Shown one piece after another: positions 52,435-60,817 of a DNA stretch of 64,000 nucleotides. Numbering within the stretch: position 1 is the first letter of the stretch; every line of letters starts with the position of its first letter. Position numbers and translations under genes: made by a program. Source of the stretch: Flintibacter muris (GTDB taxonomy: Bacteria > Bacillota > Clostridia > Oscillospirales > Oscillospiraceae); contig NZ_CALPCP010000017.1 of the NCBI RefSeq assembly GCF_943192995.1, forward strand, positions 1 to 64,000. The letters are read 5' to 3'. Below the pieces are notes generated by a model. It made no database searches. It was not told the DNA's origin and saw only the letters and a program-made list of their open reading frames with translations.

Positions 52435-52763
52435 TGACTACCGTAACCTTTCGTTCTGAGGGCAGCCGCCTCACCGGCTTTGACATGCAGGGCCACAGCG
52501 GCTACGCCCCCCAGGGGGAGGATATCGTCTGCGCCGCTCTTACCAGCGCCGTCCGCCTCACCGAGTGCGCCGTCAACGACGTGCTGGGGCTGGAGGCTGC
52601 GGTGAAGGTGCGGGACAAGGACGCATCCATCTCCCTAAAGCTCCCCAAAGCCCTGGACCCGGACAGTGAGAGCGTCTGCCAGACCCTTCTGGCCGCCCTG
52701 CTGGTCCACTGCGTCCAGCTGGCCGAGGAGTATCCTGAAAATATTACCGTCTTGGAGGTGTAA
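52434..52763 (+). CDS. prp: Ribosomal-processing cysteine protease Prp
   Basis: 109 residues. The catalytic pair is visible: His21 in DMQGHSGYAPQGEDIVCAAL and Cys33 of the same block. In Firmicutes Prp cleaves the N-terminal extension of L27. Its ATG overlaps the rplU stop by one base, and its substrate gene rpmA follows four bases later. Confidence 0.95.
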   Translation: MTTVTFRSEGSRLTGFDMQGHSGYAPQGEDIVCAALTSAVRLTECAVNDVLGLEAAVKVRDKDASISLKLPKALDPDSESVCQTLLAALLVHCVQLAEEYPENITVLEV

Positions 52764-52766
52764 GAG

Positions 52767-53057
52767 ATGCTGAATATCGGTTTACAGTTTTTCGCCCATA
52801 AAAAGGGCGTGGGCTCCACCCGCAACGGCCGTGATTCCAAGGCCAAGCGGCTGGGTGTGAAGCGGGGTGACGGTCAGTTTGTGCTGGCCGGCAACATCCT
52901 GGTCCGCCAGCGGGGCACTCACATTCATCCCGGCGTCAACGTGGGCAAGGGCAGTGACGACACTCTGTTCGCCATGAAGTCCGGCCGCGTGAAGTTCCAG
53001 CGCTTGGGCAAGGACCGCAAGCAGGTCTCCATTGTGGAAGAGGCCGCCGCGGAGTAA
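52767..53057 (+). CDS. rpmA: 50S ribosomal protein L27 with Prp-cleavable extension
   Basis: 96 residues. The Firmicutes-type extension MLNIGLQFF precedes the mature start [20 protein letters not shown]; the site FF/A is where Prp cuts (family knowledge). Further blocks: [20 protein letters not shown] and [16 protein letters not shown]. The gene closes the operon before a terminator. Confidence 0.98.
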   Translation: MLNIGLQFFAHKKGVGSTRNGRDSKAKRLGVKRGDGQFVLAGNILVRQRGTHIHPGVNVGKGSDDTLFAMKSGRVKFQRLGKDRKQVSIVEEAAAE

Positions 53058-53067
53058 TTGGTTAAAA

Positions 53068-53098
53068 GCCGCAAACGGATTTACGTTTGCGGCTTTTT
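53068..53098 (+). terminator. Terminator of rplU-prp-rpmA
   Basis: GCCGCAAACG / CGTTTGCGGC perfect arms around a six-base loop, then TTTTT. Confidence 0.92.
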
Positions 53099-53148
53099 CT
53101 TAAAATCTCTGCCCAGGCCTGCATTTTATGACAACGGGGGTGTTTGGC

Positions 53149-53637
53149 ATGGAGGATGCGGCGGTCCAGTTTGTAAATCGTTTGGTGGGCAGGAAGCTGC
53201 TCCACGTCTGCTGTGAGGCTGAGATCCTCGATTTCGATTTCGCGCCCCTTGCGCTGCACGCCGCAGGGTGCTCCCGAGTGTGCAAGGGCAATGACATCCT
53301 GGTGACCACGCTGGACTATCAGTCGTGGGATTTGCAGGAGAGTACCCACAATGATGAGTGGTTTTACATAGAAAAATTCCGCTCTGAGCTGATAGGCGGT
53401 GTGGTGGTCTCAGTTGGCCTGAGCCCATGTCATGATCTGCGGATCGAGCTGGATAACCAGGTCATAATTGAATGCCTGATCGCAAATGGATATCCCCATT
53501 ATGAGGAAGAACAGGAACAGTGGGTGCTGTTTGAACCAACAAAGGATTACAGCGGAGCCTTTTTGACCGTTTATAATAAAAAGGTCCGCTTTCGCGCCCG
53601 CTGGCAGGCTGCCTCTGCGGAGTTGCTGTCATCTTGA
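53149..53637 (+). CDS. Hypothetical protein
   Basis: 162 residues from ATG 53149 (GGGGG upstream; a start seven codons earlier is possible). MEDAAVQFVNRLVGRKLLHV, CCEAEILDFDFAPLALHAAG, VTTLDYQSWDLQESTHNDEW, VGLSPCHDLRIELDNQVIIE. The alternating strand pattern and DLRIxLDNxxxIE segment resemble small immunity-like or hypothetical proteins of Firmicutes, but I do not recognise the family. Codons are less GC-biased than the neighbours. It starts a small accessory patch after the rpmA terminator. Confidence 0.65.
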   Translation: MEDAAVQFVNRLVGRKLLHVCCEAEILDFDFAPLALHAAGCSRVCKGNDILVTTLDYQSWDLQESTHNDEWFYIEKFRSELIGGVVVSVGLSPCHDLRIELDNQVIIECLIANGYPHYEEEQEQWVLFEPTKDYSGAFLTVYNKKVRFRARWQAASAELLSS

Positions 53638-53652
53638 AAAGAGGGATTTTTT

Positions 53653-54264
53653 ATGGATATTCGGGAAAAACAGCACAGCGGACTGCTCTATCTGCCCGGA
53701 GACGAGACATTACAGCGGGAGCAGCTCCAGTGTCTGGATAAGTTGTTTGAGTTCAACCAGGTGCGCCCCTCAGATCTGGAACGGAAGACCGCGCTGCTGA
53801 AAGAGATGTTTGCGGAGCTTGGGGAGAACTGCTATATTGAAACTCCCTTCCATACCAATTGGGGCGGGCGGCATGTCCACTTTGGGAAAAACATCTATGC
53901 CAACTTCAACCTTGCCCTGGTGGACGACACCCACATCTATGTGGGCGACTATACCCAGTTCGGCCCCAACGTGGTGCTGGCCACAGCGGGCCACCCTGTC
54001 AACCCTGAGCTGCGGGAGCGGGCCTACCAGTATAACGCCCCCATCCGCATTGGACGCAACTGCTGGCTGGGGGCCAACGTGGTGGTGGTTCCCGGCGTGA
54101 CTATTGGCGACAACGTGGTGGTGGGTGCGGGGAGCGTGGTCACCCGCGACCTGCCGGACAACGTGGTGGCGGTAGGCAACCCCTGCAAAATTTTGCGGGA
54201 AGTAAACGACCGCGACCGGGAATACTATTTTAAAGACCGGAGAATTGAGGACTGCGAGCTATGA
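53653..54264 (+). CDS. Maltose/galactoside O-acetyltransferase-like protein
   Basis: 203 residues, left-handed beta-helix type. IETPFHTNWGGRHVHFGKNI, then YANFNLALVDDTHIYVGDYT, FGPNVVLATAGHPVNPELRE (catalytic His of AGHP), and hexapeptide repeats IRIGRNCWLGANVVVVPGVT plus IGDNVVVGAGSVVTRDLPDN. Acetyl-CoA-dependent sugar or nodulation-type acetyltransferase. The stop overlaps the flavodoxin-like gene by four bases. Confidence 0.92.
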   Translation: MDIREKQHSGLLYLPGDETLQREQLQCLDKLFEFNQVRPSDLERKTALLKEMFAELGENCYIETPFHTNWGGRHVHFGKNIYANFNLALVDDTHIYVGDYTQFGPNVVLATAGHPVNPELRERAYQYNAPIRIGRNCWLGANVVVVPGVTIGDNVVVGAGSVVTRDLPDNVVAVGNPCKILREVNDRDREYYFKDRRIEDCEL

Positions 54265-54695
54265 AAGCAGCTATCATCTACTACTCCAACCACCACAGCA
54301 ACACCCGAAAGGTGGTGGAGGCCATCGCCCAGGGGCGGGACGTAGCCCTCATTGACGCAGCGGCCACCAAGAGCGCCGATTTGAGCGGCTATGAGCTGAT
54401 CGGGTTTGCGTCCGGGATTTACTTCGGGAAGTTCCACGAAAGTGTGACAGAGTTTGCAGCCAACAATCTGCCCCAGGGGAAAAAGGTGTTTTTCTTGTCC
54501 ACTTATGGAGGAAGCCGCAATACCAAGGCTATCGAGGAGGCGGTCAAGGCCAAATCCGCGCAGATTGTCGGTCAGTTCGGGTGCAAAGGCTACGACACCT
54601 TCGGCCCATTCAAGTTGGTGGGAGGTATCTGTAAAGGTCACCCCAACGAGGAGGATTTGGAACACGCCCGCCGCTTTTTTGACGGTCTGCTGTAA
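54261..54695 (+). CDS. Flavodoxin-domain protein
   Basis: 144 residues: MKAAIIYYSNHHSNTRKVVE with the phosphate-binding loop (SNHHSNT), IGFASGIYFGKFHESVTEFA, VFFLSTYGGSRNTKAIEEAV, and GHPNEEDLEHARRFFDGLL. Small FMN protein of the flavodoxin_5/MioC-like set; carries electrons between unknown partners. Translationally coupled to the acetyltransferase. Confidence 0.88.
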   Translation: MKAAIIYYSNHHSNTRKVVEAIAQGRDVALIDAAATKSADLSGYELIGFASGIYFGKFHESVTEFAANNLPQGKKVFFLSTYGGSRNTKAIEEAVKAKSAQIVGQFGCKGYDTFGPFKLVGGICKGHPNEEDLEHARRFFDGLL

Positions 54696-54723
54696 TCGGT
54701 GTTTTGAGAAAGGAGACTGCTCC

Positions 54724-55023
54724 ATGGAGCAATGGCTGTATGTAATGTTCATCGAAAAAACCAAAATCTACAACAAGCTGACCAAAGCCGCCGTAGAGCG
54801 GCATGTGGCCAACCTGAGAGCCCTGGATGAAGCCGGACACATTGAGTTGGCGGGGGTGTTCAAGGGCTATCCCGGTGTGGCCGGGATGTATATCCTCAAA
54901 GCGGAGAGCTACGAGGCGGCGGAGGAGCTGTGCAGACAGGAGCCCTTGGTGGTGGAGGGCTTTGCCACCTACAAGCTGAAAGCCCTCCAGCCGGCAAATA
55001 AAGAAAATAACTATCTGCTTTAA
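54724..55023 (+). CDS. YCII-related protein
   Basis: 99 residues from ATG 54724 (AGGAGACTGCTCC upstream): MEQWLYVMFIEKTKIYNKLT, AAVERHVANLRALDEAGHIE, LAGVFKGYPGVAGMYILKAE, YEAAEELCRQEPLVVEGFAT. The ferredoxin-like YCII pattern (HxxxLxxLxxxGxhxxxGP-like) is clear although the exact P/D residues vary. Role unknown; follows the flavodoxin gene by 28 bases. Confidence 0.8.
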   Translation: MEQWLYVMFIEKTKIYNKLTKAAVERHVANLRALDEAGHIELAGVFKGYPGVAGMYILKAESYEAAEELCRQEPLVVEGFATYKLKALQPANKENNYLL

Positions 55024-55107
55024 CAGGACAGTCCCTTTTTCTCCAGGAAATCCCGGCCTGTTTTCATATTCCTGCCTCCGTAGCCGAATGGGACAGCGGC
55101 GTGATAA

Positions 55108-55192
55108 GTTATAAATATTTCACATCAAAGGATTGACAAAGCCTATACGGAGTGATATATTTATAACCCCAGTCGAGTTAAAAATATATCAC
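55108..55192 (+). promoter_or_regulatory. Promoter with three operator half-sites before the membrane protein-XRE pair
   Basis: TTGACA (55133-55138), 17 bases, TATATT (55156-55161). GTGATATATTTATAAC (55152-55167) and GTTAAAAATATATCAC (55177-55192) are a 15/16 inverted repeat over the -10 and start region. A third half-site GTTATAAATATTTCAC lies at 55108-55123, upstream of -35. The XRE gene downstream is the likely binder (inference). Confidence 0.8.
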
Positions 55193-55207
55193 ACGGAGGA
55201 ATGGGAC

Positions 55208-55612
55208 ATGAAGTCAAAGGTTACTTTAAAAGAAGTTGTAGGCACAAAAATCATTTATGCGCTGCTCCTTGTCTGCTATTACTGGATGTGGGCCAGACGG
55301 GATTGGCATAATTATTATGAGACCATTCAGAATACGGTTGTCATCTTCACCATCATATTTTTCGCGTTACAGGCGATCCGTATTTATAAGTACAGCAAAG
55401 AAGAAAAGGACGAGCTGGCAATTCAAAATTTGCGCAGGACTGATGCGGTTGGATTGAAGATTATGATAGCCGCCGATATCGTCATTGCCTTCGGGTGCGC
55501 GGTCGGGGCCATTGACGGAAGCATGGCAGGCTACGCGCTGGTTGGAATGGTATTGGTATTGGCGGTTGTGCGGTTTATCATATTTTGTGTGATGGACAGC
55601 AAAGGAGTTTAA
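55208..55612 (+). CDS. Four-helix membrane protein paired with an XRE regulator
   Basis: 134 residues from ATG 55208 (GGAGG upstream). Four membrane helices: IIYALLLVCYYWMW, VVIFTIIFFALQAI, MIAADIVIAFGCAVGAIDG, ALVGMVLVLAVVRFIIFCV. A charged loop (KYSKEEKDELAIQNLRR) lies between helices 2 and 3. It resembles the small membrane partners (DUF2178/DUF3796-like) found beside short XRE genes in Firmicutes; function unknown. Confidence 0.75.
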   Translation: MKSKVTLKEVVGTKIIYALLLVCYYWMWARRDWHNYYETIQNTVVIFTIIFFALQAIRIYKYSKEEKDELAIQNLRRTDAVGLKIMIAADIVIAFGCAVGAIDGSMAGYALVGMVLVLAVVRFIIFCVMDSKGV

Positions 55613-55639
55613 GACAGTCTTTCAGCTGTAATGCAATCC

Positions 55640-55675
55640 ATGATATTCTGCGCAATGGACAGTAAGGGAGTCTGA
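55640..55675 (+). pseudogene. Remnant of a second copy of the membrane protein C-terminus
   Basis: ATGATATTCTGCGCAATGGA and on to TGA reads MIFCAMDSKGV, nearly identical to IIFCVMDSKGV at the end of the upstream gene. The region between is a leftover, as if two tandem paralogues collapsed by deletion. Confidence 0.65.
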
Positions 55676-55676
55676 C

Positions 55677-55880
55677 ATGGCCCTTAAAACAAAGGTCAAA
55701 GAATATCGGGAAAAAGCGGGATTGAAACAAAGTGAATTGGCGGAATTGGTACACGCAAGGCGTGAAACGATTGTACATCTGGAAAATGGAAGATACAATC
55801 CATCCCTGAAGCTGGCAATGGATATCGCAAAGGTTTTTCATGTGACAGTGGAAGAATTATTTGAATTTACAGAAGACTGA
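55677..55880 (+). CDS. Short XRE-family regulator
   Basis: 67 residues, a minimal helix-turn-helix: MALKTKVKEYREKAGLKQSE, LAELVHARRETIVHLENGRY, NPSLKLAMDIAKVFHVTVEE, LFEFTED. This is the YozG/Cro-like single-domain type. It lies behind the membrane protein gene under one promoter; a shared palindromic operator suggests autorepression, and the membrane partner may relieve it (inference). Confidence 0.88.
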   Translation: MALKTKVKEYREKAGLKQSELAELVHARRETIVHLENGRYNPSLKLAMDIAKVFHVTVEELFEFTED

Positions 55881-55953
55881 TTCTGTCAGCCCGGCAAGGG
55901 ATGTTTCTATCCCACAAAACACAAAAAGGAACAATAGAAAGGAGGCGCCCCCA

Positions 55954-57234
55954 ATGGCAGCGCCTTTTGTAGATACCGCAAAGATCACCGTCCGCTCCGG
56001 GAACGGGGGGAACGGTGTGGTGTCCTTCCACCGGGAGAAGTACGTGGCCAACGGCGGCCCCGACGGCGGCGACGGCGGGCGGGGCGGCGACATTGTGGTG
56101 GAGATCAACGACCACCTGTCCACCCTGATGGACTTCCGCTACAAGCGCAAATATGTGGCGGGCAGCGGCGCCGACGGCGCGGGCAAGAAGTGTACCGGCC
56201 GGGACGGAGAGGACCTGGTTATCCGGGTGCCCCGGGGTACCGTCATCCGGGACGCTGAAACTCAGGAGATTATTCAGGACATGTCCCAGACCGACCGCTT
56301 TGTACTGTGCCGGGGGGGCCGGGGAGGCTGGGGCAACCAGCATTTCGCCACCCCCACCCGTCAGGTGCCCCGGTTTGCCAAGGCGGGGCTGCCCGGACAG
56401 AGCCGGGAGGTGGTGCTGGAGCTGAAGCTGCTGGCCGATGTGGGTTTGGTGGGCTTTCCCAATGTGGGCAAGTCCACCCTGCTCAGTGTAGTCAGCCGGG
56501 CCCAGCCTAAAATTGCCAATTACCACTTTACCACCCTCTTCCCCAACCTGGGGGTGGTCTATGTGGACGAAGGGGTGTCCTTCGTCATGGCGGACATCCC
56601 CGGCATTATCGAGGGGGCGGCGGAGGGGGCCGGCCTGGGCCACGACTTCCTGCGGCACATTGACCGGTGCCGGCTGCTCATCCATGTGGTGGATGTGTCC
56701 GGCTCCGAGGGGCGGGACCCGGTGGCCGATTTTGAGGCCATCAACGCCGAGCTGGCCCAGTACTCCCCTGAGCTGGCCTCCCGGAAGATGATTGTGGCCG
56801 CCAACAAGGTGGACATTATGCAGGACCCAACCCTGCTGGACAAGCTGCGGGCCCACGTGCAGGGCCTGGGGCTGGAGCTGCTTGAGATTTCCGCCGCCGC
56901 CCACCAGGGCACCCGGGAGCTGGCCCGGAAGGCTGCCGCCCAGCTGGCCCAGCTGCCCCCCGTGGCGGTGTACGAGCCCACCTATGTGGAGCGCCCCCCC
57001 GAGGTGGACACCGGCGGGGAGGTGGACATCCAGGAGTTCGACGGCACTTGGGTGATCGACGCTCCCTGGCTCCAGCGGCTTATCGCCAACGTCAACTTTG
57101 GTGACTACGAATCCCGGAACTGGTTCGACCAGAAGCTGCGCCAGTCGGGACTGTTCGACAAGCTGGAGGCTATGGGCATCAAGGACGGGGACATCGTTTC
57201 CCTGTACGACCTGGAATTTGAATATCAGCGGTAA
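55954..57234 (+). CDS. obgE: Obg-family GTPase
   Basis: 426 residues from ATG 55954 (GGAGG nine bases upstream). The glycine-rich Obg fold: FVDTAKITVRSGNGGNGVVS, GPDGGDGGRGGDIVVE, LCRGGRGGWGNQHFATPTRQ. The G domain: GFPNVGKSTLLSVVSRAQPK (G1), FTTLFPNLGVVYVD, MADIPGIIEGAAEGAGLGHD (G3), ANKVDIM (G4). A C-terminal OCT domain ends DIVSLYDLEFEYQR. Essential ribosome assembly and stress GTPase. Here it is apart from rpmA and yhbY-nadD, with which it is often linked. Confidence 0.97.
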   Translation: MAAPFVDTAKITVRSGNGGNGVVSFHREKYVANGGPDGGDGGRGGDIVVEINDHLSTLMDFRYKRKYVAGSGADGAGKKCTGRDGEDLVIRVPRGTVIRDAETQEIIQDMSQTDRFVLCRGGRGGWGNQHFATPTRQVPRFAKAGLPGQSREVVLELKLLADVGLVGFPNVGKSTLLSVVSRAQPKIANYHFTTLFPNLGVVYVDEGVSFVMADIPGIIEGAAEGAGLGHDFLRHIDRCRLLIHVVDVSGSEGRDPVADFEAINAELAQYSPELASRKMIVAANKVDIMQDPTLLDKLRAHVQGLGLELLEISAAAHQGTRELARKAAAQLAQLPPVAVYEPTYVERPPEVDTGGEVDIQEFDGTWVIDAPWLQRLIANVNFGDYESRNWFDQKLRQSGLFDKLEAMGIKDGDIVSLYDLEFEYQR

Positions 57235-57274
57235 TGAAACAGGAGCGGCGAGGCGTTGGCCTTGCCGCTCCTTA

Positions 57275-57331
57275 TATAGCAATCATCAGATTTGCCGCCC
57301 CTACTCCTCCCTCTTTGAGGGAGGTTTTTTG
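57275..57331. repeat. Dispersed repeat ending in a terminator hairpin
   Basis: TATAGCAATCATCAGATTTG then CCGCCCCTAC matches 23184-23213. It runs into CCTCCCTC-TTT-GAGGGAGG followed by TTTTTT (57306-57331), which would terminate obgE. Confidence 0.75.
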
Positions 57332-57346
57332 ACACCGCATCTGTCT

Positions 57347-57748
57347 CTATGATTTGGCAGAAAACTGTTCAACAGCTTTTCTACCGAAGGGGACGAAGAG
57401 GAAGGGGGCGAAGCAGGATACCACAGCGGAAATCTCAATTTGATCTGTTAGCTTCCACAGGAGAGAGCTGAGGTTTGAGCGCCAATGCTGAAGCTCCATC
57501 AGCGCGACGCTGAGAGAGGGAGAAAAGTTAAAAAAGCAGTTTGGAGCAGTCAGCTCCGCAATGGTGACGGCCAGGTAGAAGACAGCGGAGATGGCGGCAG
57601 AGACGGCGATCTCCGCCTTTGTCATGGAGCGGAAAAGCCACAGCCTCCCGATCAGCAGCACAAGGGCAAACAGCGCCGCATGAAGGAGCGTACTGCGGAC
57701 CGGATCGATGGAGACATCGATCACACCATAAATTTTTATACTACTCAT
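57347..57748 (-). CDS. Small membrane protein of unknown function
   Basis: 133 residues with about three membrane segments (LLHAALFALVLLIGRLWLF; AVSAAISAVFYLAVTIAEL; AVVSCFAPFLFVPFG). No recognised motif. It lies nine bases behind the methyltransferase gene on the same strand. The start is uncertain. Confidence 0.55.
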   Translation of the reverse strand: MSSIKIYGVIDVSIDPVRSTLLHAALFALVLLIGRLWLFRSMTKAEIAVSAAISAVFYLAVTIAELTAPNCFFNFSPSLSVALMELQHWRSNLSSLLWKLTDQIEISAVVSCFAPFLFVPFGRKAVEQFSAKS

Positions 57749-57757
57749 GCCATTATA

Positions 57758-58390
57758 TCACATGTTGACGTCGGTTTCGATAGACAGCCCCCGTTTCCCC
57801 TGCTTCACCGCCTCCACCAGCAGAAGGGAGGGGGGATGCCCCGGCCCGTGAGAGACCAGCTTGAGCCGTTTGGGCTCCAGACCGTGGCCCCGAAGGGAAC
57901 ATACTACATCCACCAGCCGCTCCGGCCGGTGGCACAGGGCGAAGCGGCCCCCGTTTTTCACCAGCCGCCCGGCGGCGGCGCACAGCTCCTCCAGAGTGCA
58001 GCTCTCTTCGCTGCGGGCGGGCCCGCCGCTTGTTCCGCTGCCCACAGGGAAGTAGGGCGGGTTGGACACTGCCAGGTCAAAGCCCCCGGCGGGCAGAGGG
58101 GCGGCACGCAGGTCGCCGGTGAGGATCTGTCCCTCCAGACGGTTGGCCGCCAGATTTTCCCGGGCAGTTTGGGCGGACCGGGGGTCAATGTCGATCCCGG
58201 TCAGGGACAGGCCCTCCACCCGCCGGGCCAGCAGCAGGAGCAGCGCTCCGCTGCCCGTCCCCAAATCGCACACCCGCCAGCCCGGCTTGATGCTGGCAAA
58301 GGCCCCCAGAGCCAAAGCGTCACCCCCCAGAGGGAAGACGCCCTCCTCCCAGGACAGGGTATAGGGGCCCAAAGCTTCGGTTTTCCTCAT
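57758..58390 (-). CDS. tRNA1(Val) N6-adenine methyltransferase-like (TrmN6 family)
   Basis: 210 residues from ATG 58390 (GGTGGTG upstream); longer frames upstream are not supported. SAM-binding VCDLGTGSGALLLLLARRVE, acidic loop TGIDIDPRSAQTARENLAAN, and the adenine N6-type catalytic motif NPPYF in LAVSNPPYFPVGSGTSGGPA. Firmicutes YabB-type proteins of this length modify tRNA or rRNA. It is divergent from rsmI, its frequent neighbour. Confidence 0.88.
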   Translation of the reverse strand: MRKTEALGPYTLSWEEGVFPLGGDALALGAFASIKPGWRVCDLGTGSGALLLLLARRVEGLSLTGIDIDPRSAQTARENLAANRLEGQILTGDLRAAPLPAGGFDLAVSNPPYFPVGSGTSGGPARSEESCTLEELCAAAGRLVKNGGRFALCHRPERLVDVVCSLRGHGLEPKRLKLVSHGPGHPPSLLLVEAVKQGKRGLSIETDVNM

Positions 58391-58511
58391 AAAAACACCA
58401 CCTGTTCCCAAATCCAGACAGTTTAAGAAATCGTTAAGAAAAGGATACCATATTCTGCGGGAATATGATATAATAGATGAGCGAAAAATTTCGGGAGAGA
58501 GGTGAGCCCCG

Positions 58512-59375
58512 CTGGCCGGAACTCTGTACTTGGTCCCCACCCCTATCGGGAATTTGGGGGATATCTCCAAACGGATGGCGGAAACCCTGGCCCAGGCGGA
58601 CTTTATCGCCGCTGAGGACACCCGGGTGACGGTAAAGCTGCTCAACCATCTGGGTCTGAAAAAGCCCATGGTCACCTACCACCGCCACAATACCGAAACG
58701 GGAGGCCAGGCTGTGATTGACCGTCTGGCCGCCGGGGAGAGCTGTGCCCTGGTTACCGACGCGGGCACCCCCGCCATCTCCGACCCGGGCGAGGAGCTGG
58801 TAACCCGGTGCGCCGCCCTGGGTATCCCGGTGTGCGCCATCCCAGGCCCCTGCGCCCTGGTTACCGCCCTGGCTGCCTCCGGCCAGCCCACCGGACGGTT
58901 TACCTTTGAGGGCTTTCTGGCCATGAACAAGAAAAACCGCAGGGCCCATCTGGATTCCCTCCGGAGGGAGGAGCGGACCATGGTTTTCTACGAGGCCCCC
59001 CACAAGCTGGCCGCCACCCTCCAGGACCTGGCCGGGACCTTTGGCCTCCACCGGCCCCTCACCCTGTGTCGGGAACTGACCAAGCTCCACGAGGAGATCC
59101 GCCGCACAACCCTGGGTGAGGCCGCCGCCTGGTATCAGGAGAACACCCCCAAGGGGGAGTTTGTGCTGGTGGTCCAGGGGGCGGAGCCCCTTCAGGAGCA
59201 GGAGGCCACCCTGGAGGACGGCCTGCGCATGGTGGACCGGCTGCGGGGTGAGGGGCTGTCCCTCCGGGACGCGGTAAAGCAGGCGGCTAAGGAGCTGGGC
59301 CTGTCCCGGAATCAGCTCTACGATCTGGCGGTGGGAAAGCGGGACCAAAGCTCTCCCCCTGCAGAGGAAGGCTGA
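58512..59375 (+). CDS. rsmI: 16S rRNA (cytidine1402-2'-O)-methyltransferase RsmI, apparent CTG start
   Basis: 287 residues. The family start MAGTLYLVPTPIGNLGDIS maps exactly to CTG 58512 (LAGTLYLVPTPIGNL), with GAGAGAGGTGA six bases upstream. A TGA at 58503 closes the frame above, and no ATG or GTG is available. SAM-site blocks follow: AEDTRVTVKLLNHLGLKKPM, ALVTDAGTPAISDPGEELV, IPGPCALVTALAASGQPTGR and VFYEAPHKLAATLQDLAG. TTG 58530 would lose the substrate loop. Confidence 0.95.
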   Translation: MAGTLYLVPTPIGNLGDISKRMAETLAQADFIAAEDTRVTVKLLNHLGLKKPMVTYHRHNTETGGQAVIDRLAAGESCALVTDAGTPAISDPGEELVTRCAALGIPVCAIPGPCALVTALAASGQPTGRFTFEGFLAMNKKNRRAHLDSLRREERTMVFYEAPHKLAATLQDLAGTFGLHRPLTLCRELTKLHEEIRRTTLGEAAAWYQENTPKGEFVLVVQGAEPLQEQEATLEDGLRMVDRLRGEGLSLRDAVKQAAKELGLSRNQLYDLAVGKRDQSSPPAEEG

Positions 59376-59443
59376 AAATCTGTACCAATTCCCCAAAAAT
59401 TGGATAGAATAGAGAGATAGACCGTGAAAAGAGGTGCTGTCCA

Positions 59444-60817
59444 ATGCAGCGAAACATTGAAGACTTCATCAAGCCGGGGGCCCATGCCCATCTGGTGGGC
59501 GTGGGCGGGGTGTCCATGGCCCCCCTGGCCGAGGTGCTGAAGGGCAAGGGGGTGGAGATCACCGGCTCTGACATGAGGCAGAGCGATACGGTAACCCACC
59601 TGCGCTCTTTGGGCATTCCGGTGACCATTGGTCACCTGGCTGAGAGCGTAAAGGGGGCGGGGTGTGTGATCCGCACCGCCGCCGTCCATGATGACAACCC
59701 GGAGATTGCCGCCGCCCTGGCCGCTGGAATTCCCGTCTTTGAGCGGGCCCAGGCCTGGGGAGCCATCATGCGCCACTATAAAAACGCCCTGTGCGTGGCG
59801 GGCACCCATGGCAAGACCACAACCACGTCCATGTGTACCCACATCTTTCTGGCCGCGGGGCGGGACCCCTCGGTAATGATTGGGGGAAATCTGCCTATTC
59901 TGGGCTGCGGCCACCGGGTGGGACACGGGGACACCATTATCGCCGAGGCCTGCGAGTACTGCAACTCCTTTTTGTCCTTTGCCCCCACGATGGCGGTAAT
60001 CCTCAACGTGGAGGAGGACCATCTGGACTTTTTCAAGGACTTGGACGACATTAAAAGCTCCTTCCGCCGGTTTGCGGAGCTGGTCCCCTCCAATGGCAGT
60101 GTGGTGGTCAATCATGACAACGCTGGGGCCCTGTCCGCCGTCAGCGGCCTGGATGTCTTTGCCTTCGGCCTGGAGGAGGGGGCGGACTGTACCGCTGCCA
60201 ACCTCCGGGAGGAGAAAGACGGCCCCGAGTTTGACATTCTGGTCCACGGCGAGCGCTACGCCCACGTAAAGCTCCAGGTCCACGGAATGCACAACATATC
60301 CAATGCCCTGGCCGCCGCCTCTGCCGCCCATGTGCTGGGCGTACCGGGCAGGGCGGTGGAGGAGGGGCTGGCCTCCTTCACCGGGGCTGGCCGGCGCTTT
60401 GAGAAAAAGGGGACCTGCTGTGGGGCCGATATCTATGACGACTACGCCCACCACCCCGACGAGCTGCGGGCCCTGCTCACCATGGCAGGGGGACTGGGCT
60501 ACCAGCGGGTAATCTGTGCCTTCCAGCCCCACACCTATACCCGTACCGCCGCCTTTTTTGACAGCTTTGTGGAGGCGTTAAAACTGGCCGACGCGGTGGT
60601 TTTAGCGGATATCTACGCCGCCCGTGAGACTGACACTTTGGGGATGTCCTCCCAAAAGCTGGCCGAACAGATTCCCGGCGCAGTCTGCCCCGGAAGCTTG
60701 GAGGCCGTAGCTGCTCATCTGGAAGAGATGGCCCGGCCCGGCGACCTGATTCTCACCGTAGGCGCGGGGGACATTTATCTGGTTGGGGACACTCTTGCGG
60801 CTGCCGGCAAAAACTGA
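59444..60817 (+). CDS. murC: UDP-N-acetylmuramate--L-alanine ligase MurC
   Basis: 457 residues, full length. HAHLVGVGGVSMAPLAEVLK, the ATP loop VAGTHGKTTTTSMCTHI, EACEYCNSFLSFAPTMAVIL, NVEEDHLDFFKDLDDIKSSF, YDDYAHHPDELRALLTMAGG and AFQPHTYTRTAAFFDSFVEA. Adds L-Ala to UDP-MurNAc. GAGGTG precedes the ATG. Confidence 0.97.
   Translation: MQRNIEDFIKPGAHAHLVGVGGVSMAPLAEVLKGKGVEITGSDMRQSDTVTHLRSLGIPVTIGHLAESVKGAGCVIRTAAVHDDNPEIAAALAAGIPVFERAQAWGAIMRHYKNALCVAGTHGKTTTTSMCTHIFLAAGRDPSVMIGGNLPILGCGHRVGHGDTIIAEACEYCNSFLSFAPTMAVILNVEEDHLDFFKDLDDIKSSFRRFAELVPSNGSVVVNHDNAGALSAVSGLDVFAFGLEEGADCTAANLREEKDGPEFDILVHGERYAHVKLQVHGMHNISNALAAASAAHVLGVPGRAVEEGLASFTGAGRRFEKKGTCCGADIYDDYAHHPDELRALLTMAGGLGYQRVICAFQPHTYTRTAAFFDSFVEALKLADAVVLADIYAARETDTLGMSSQKLAEQIPGAVCPGSLEAVAAHLEEMARPGDLILTVGAGDIYLVGDTLAAAGKN

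Noticed and set aside
55861-55953. Longer obgE start upstream of 55954
   Set aside because: It overlaps the XRE gene end, has no ribosome site, and adds 31 residues not found in the family; GGAGG points to ATG 55954.
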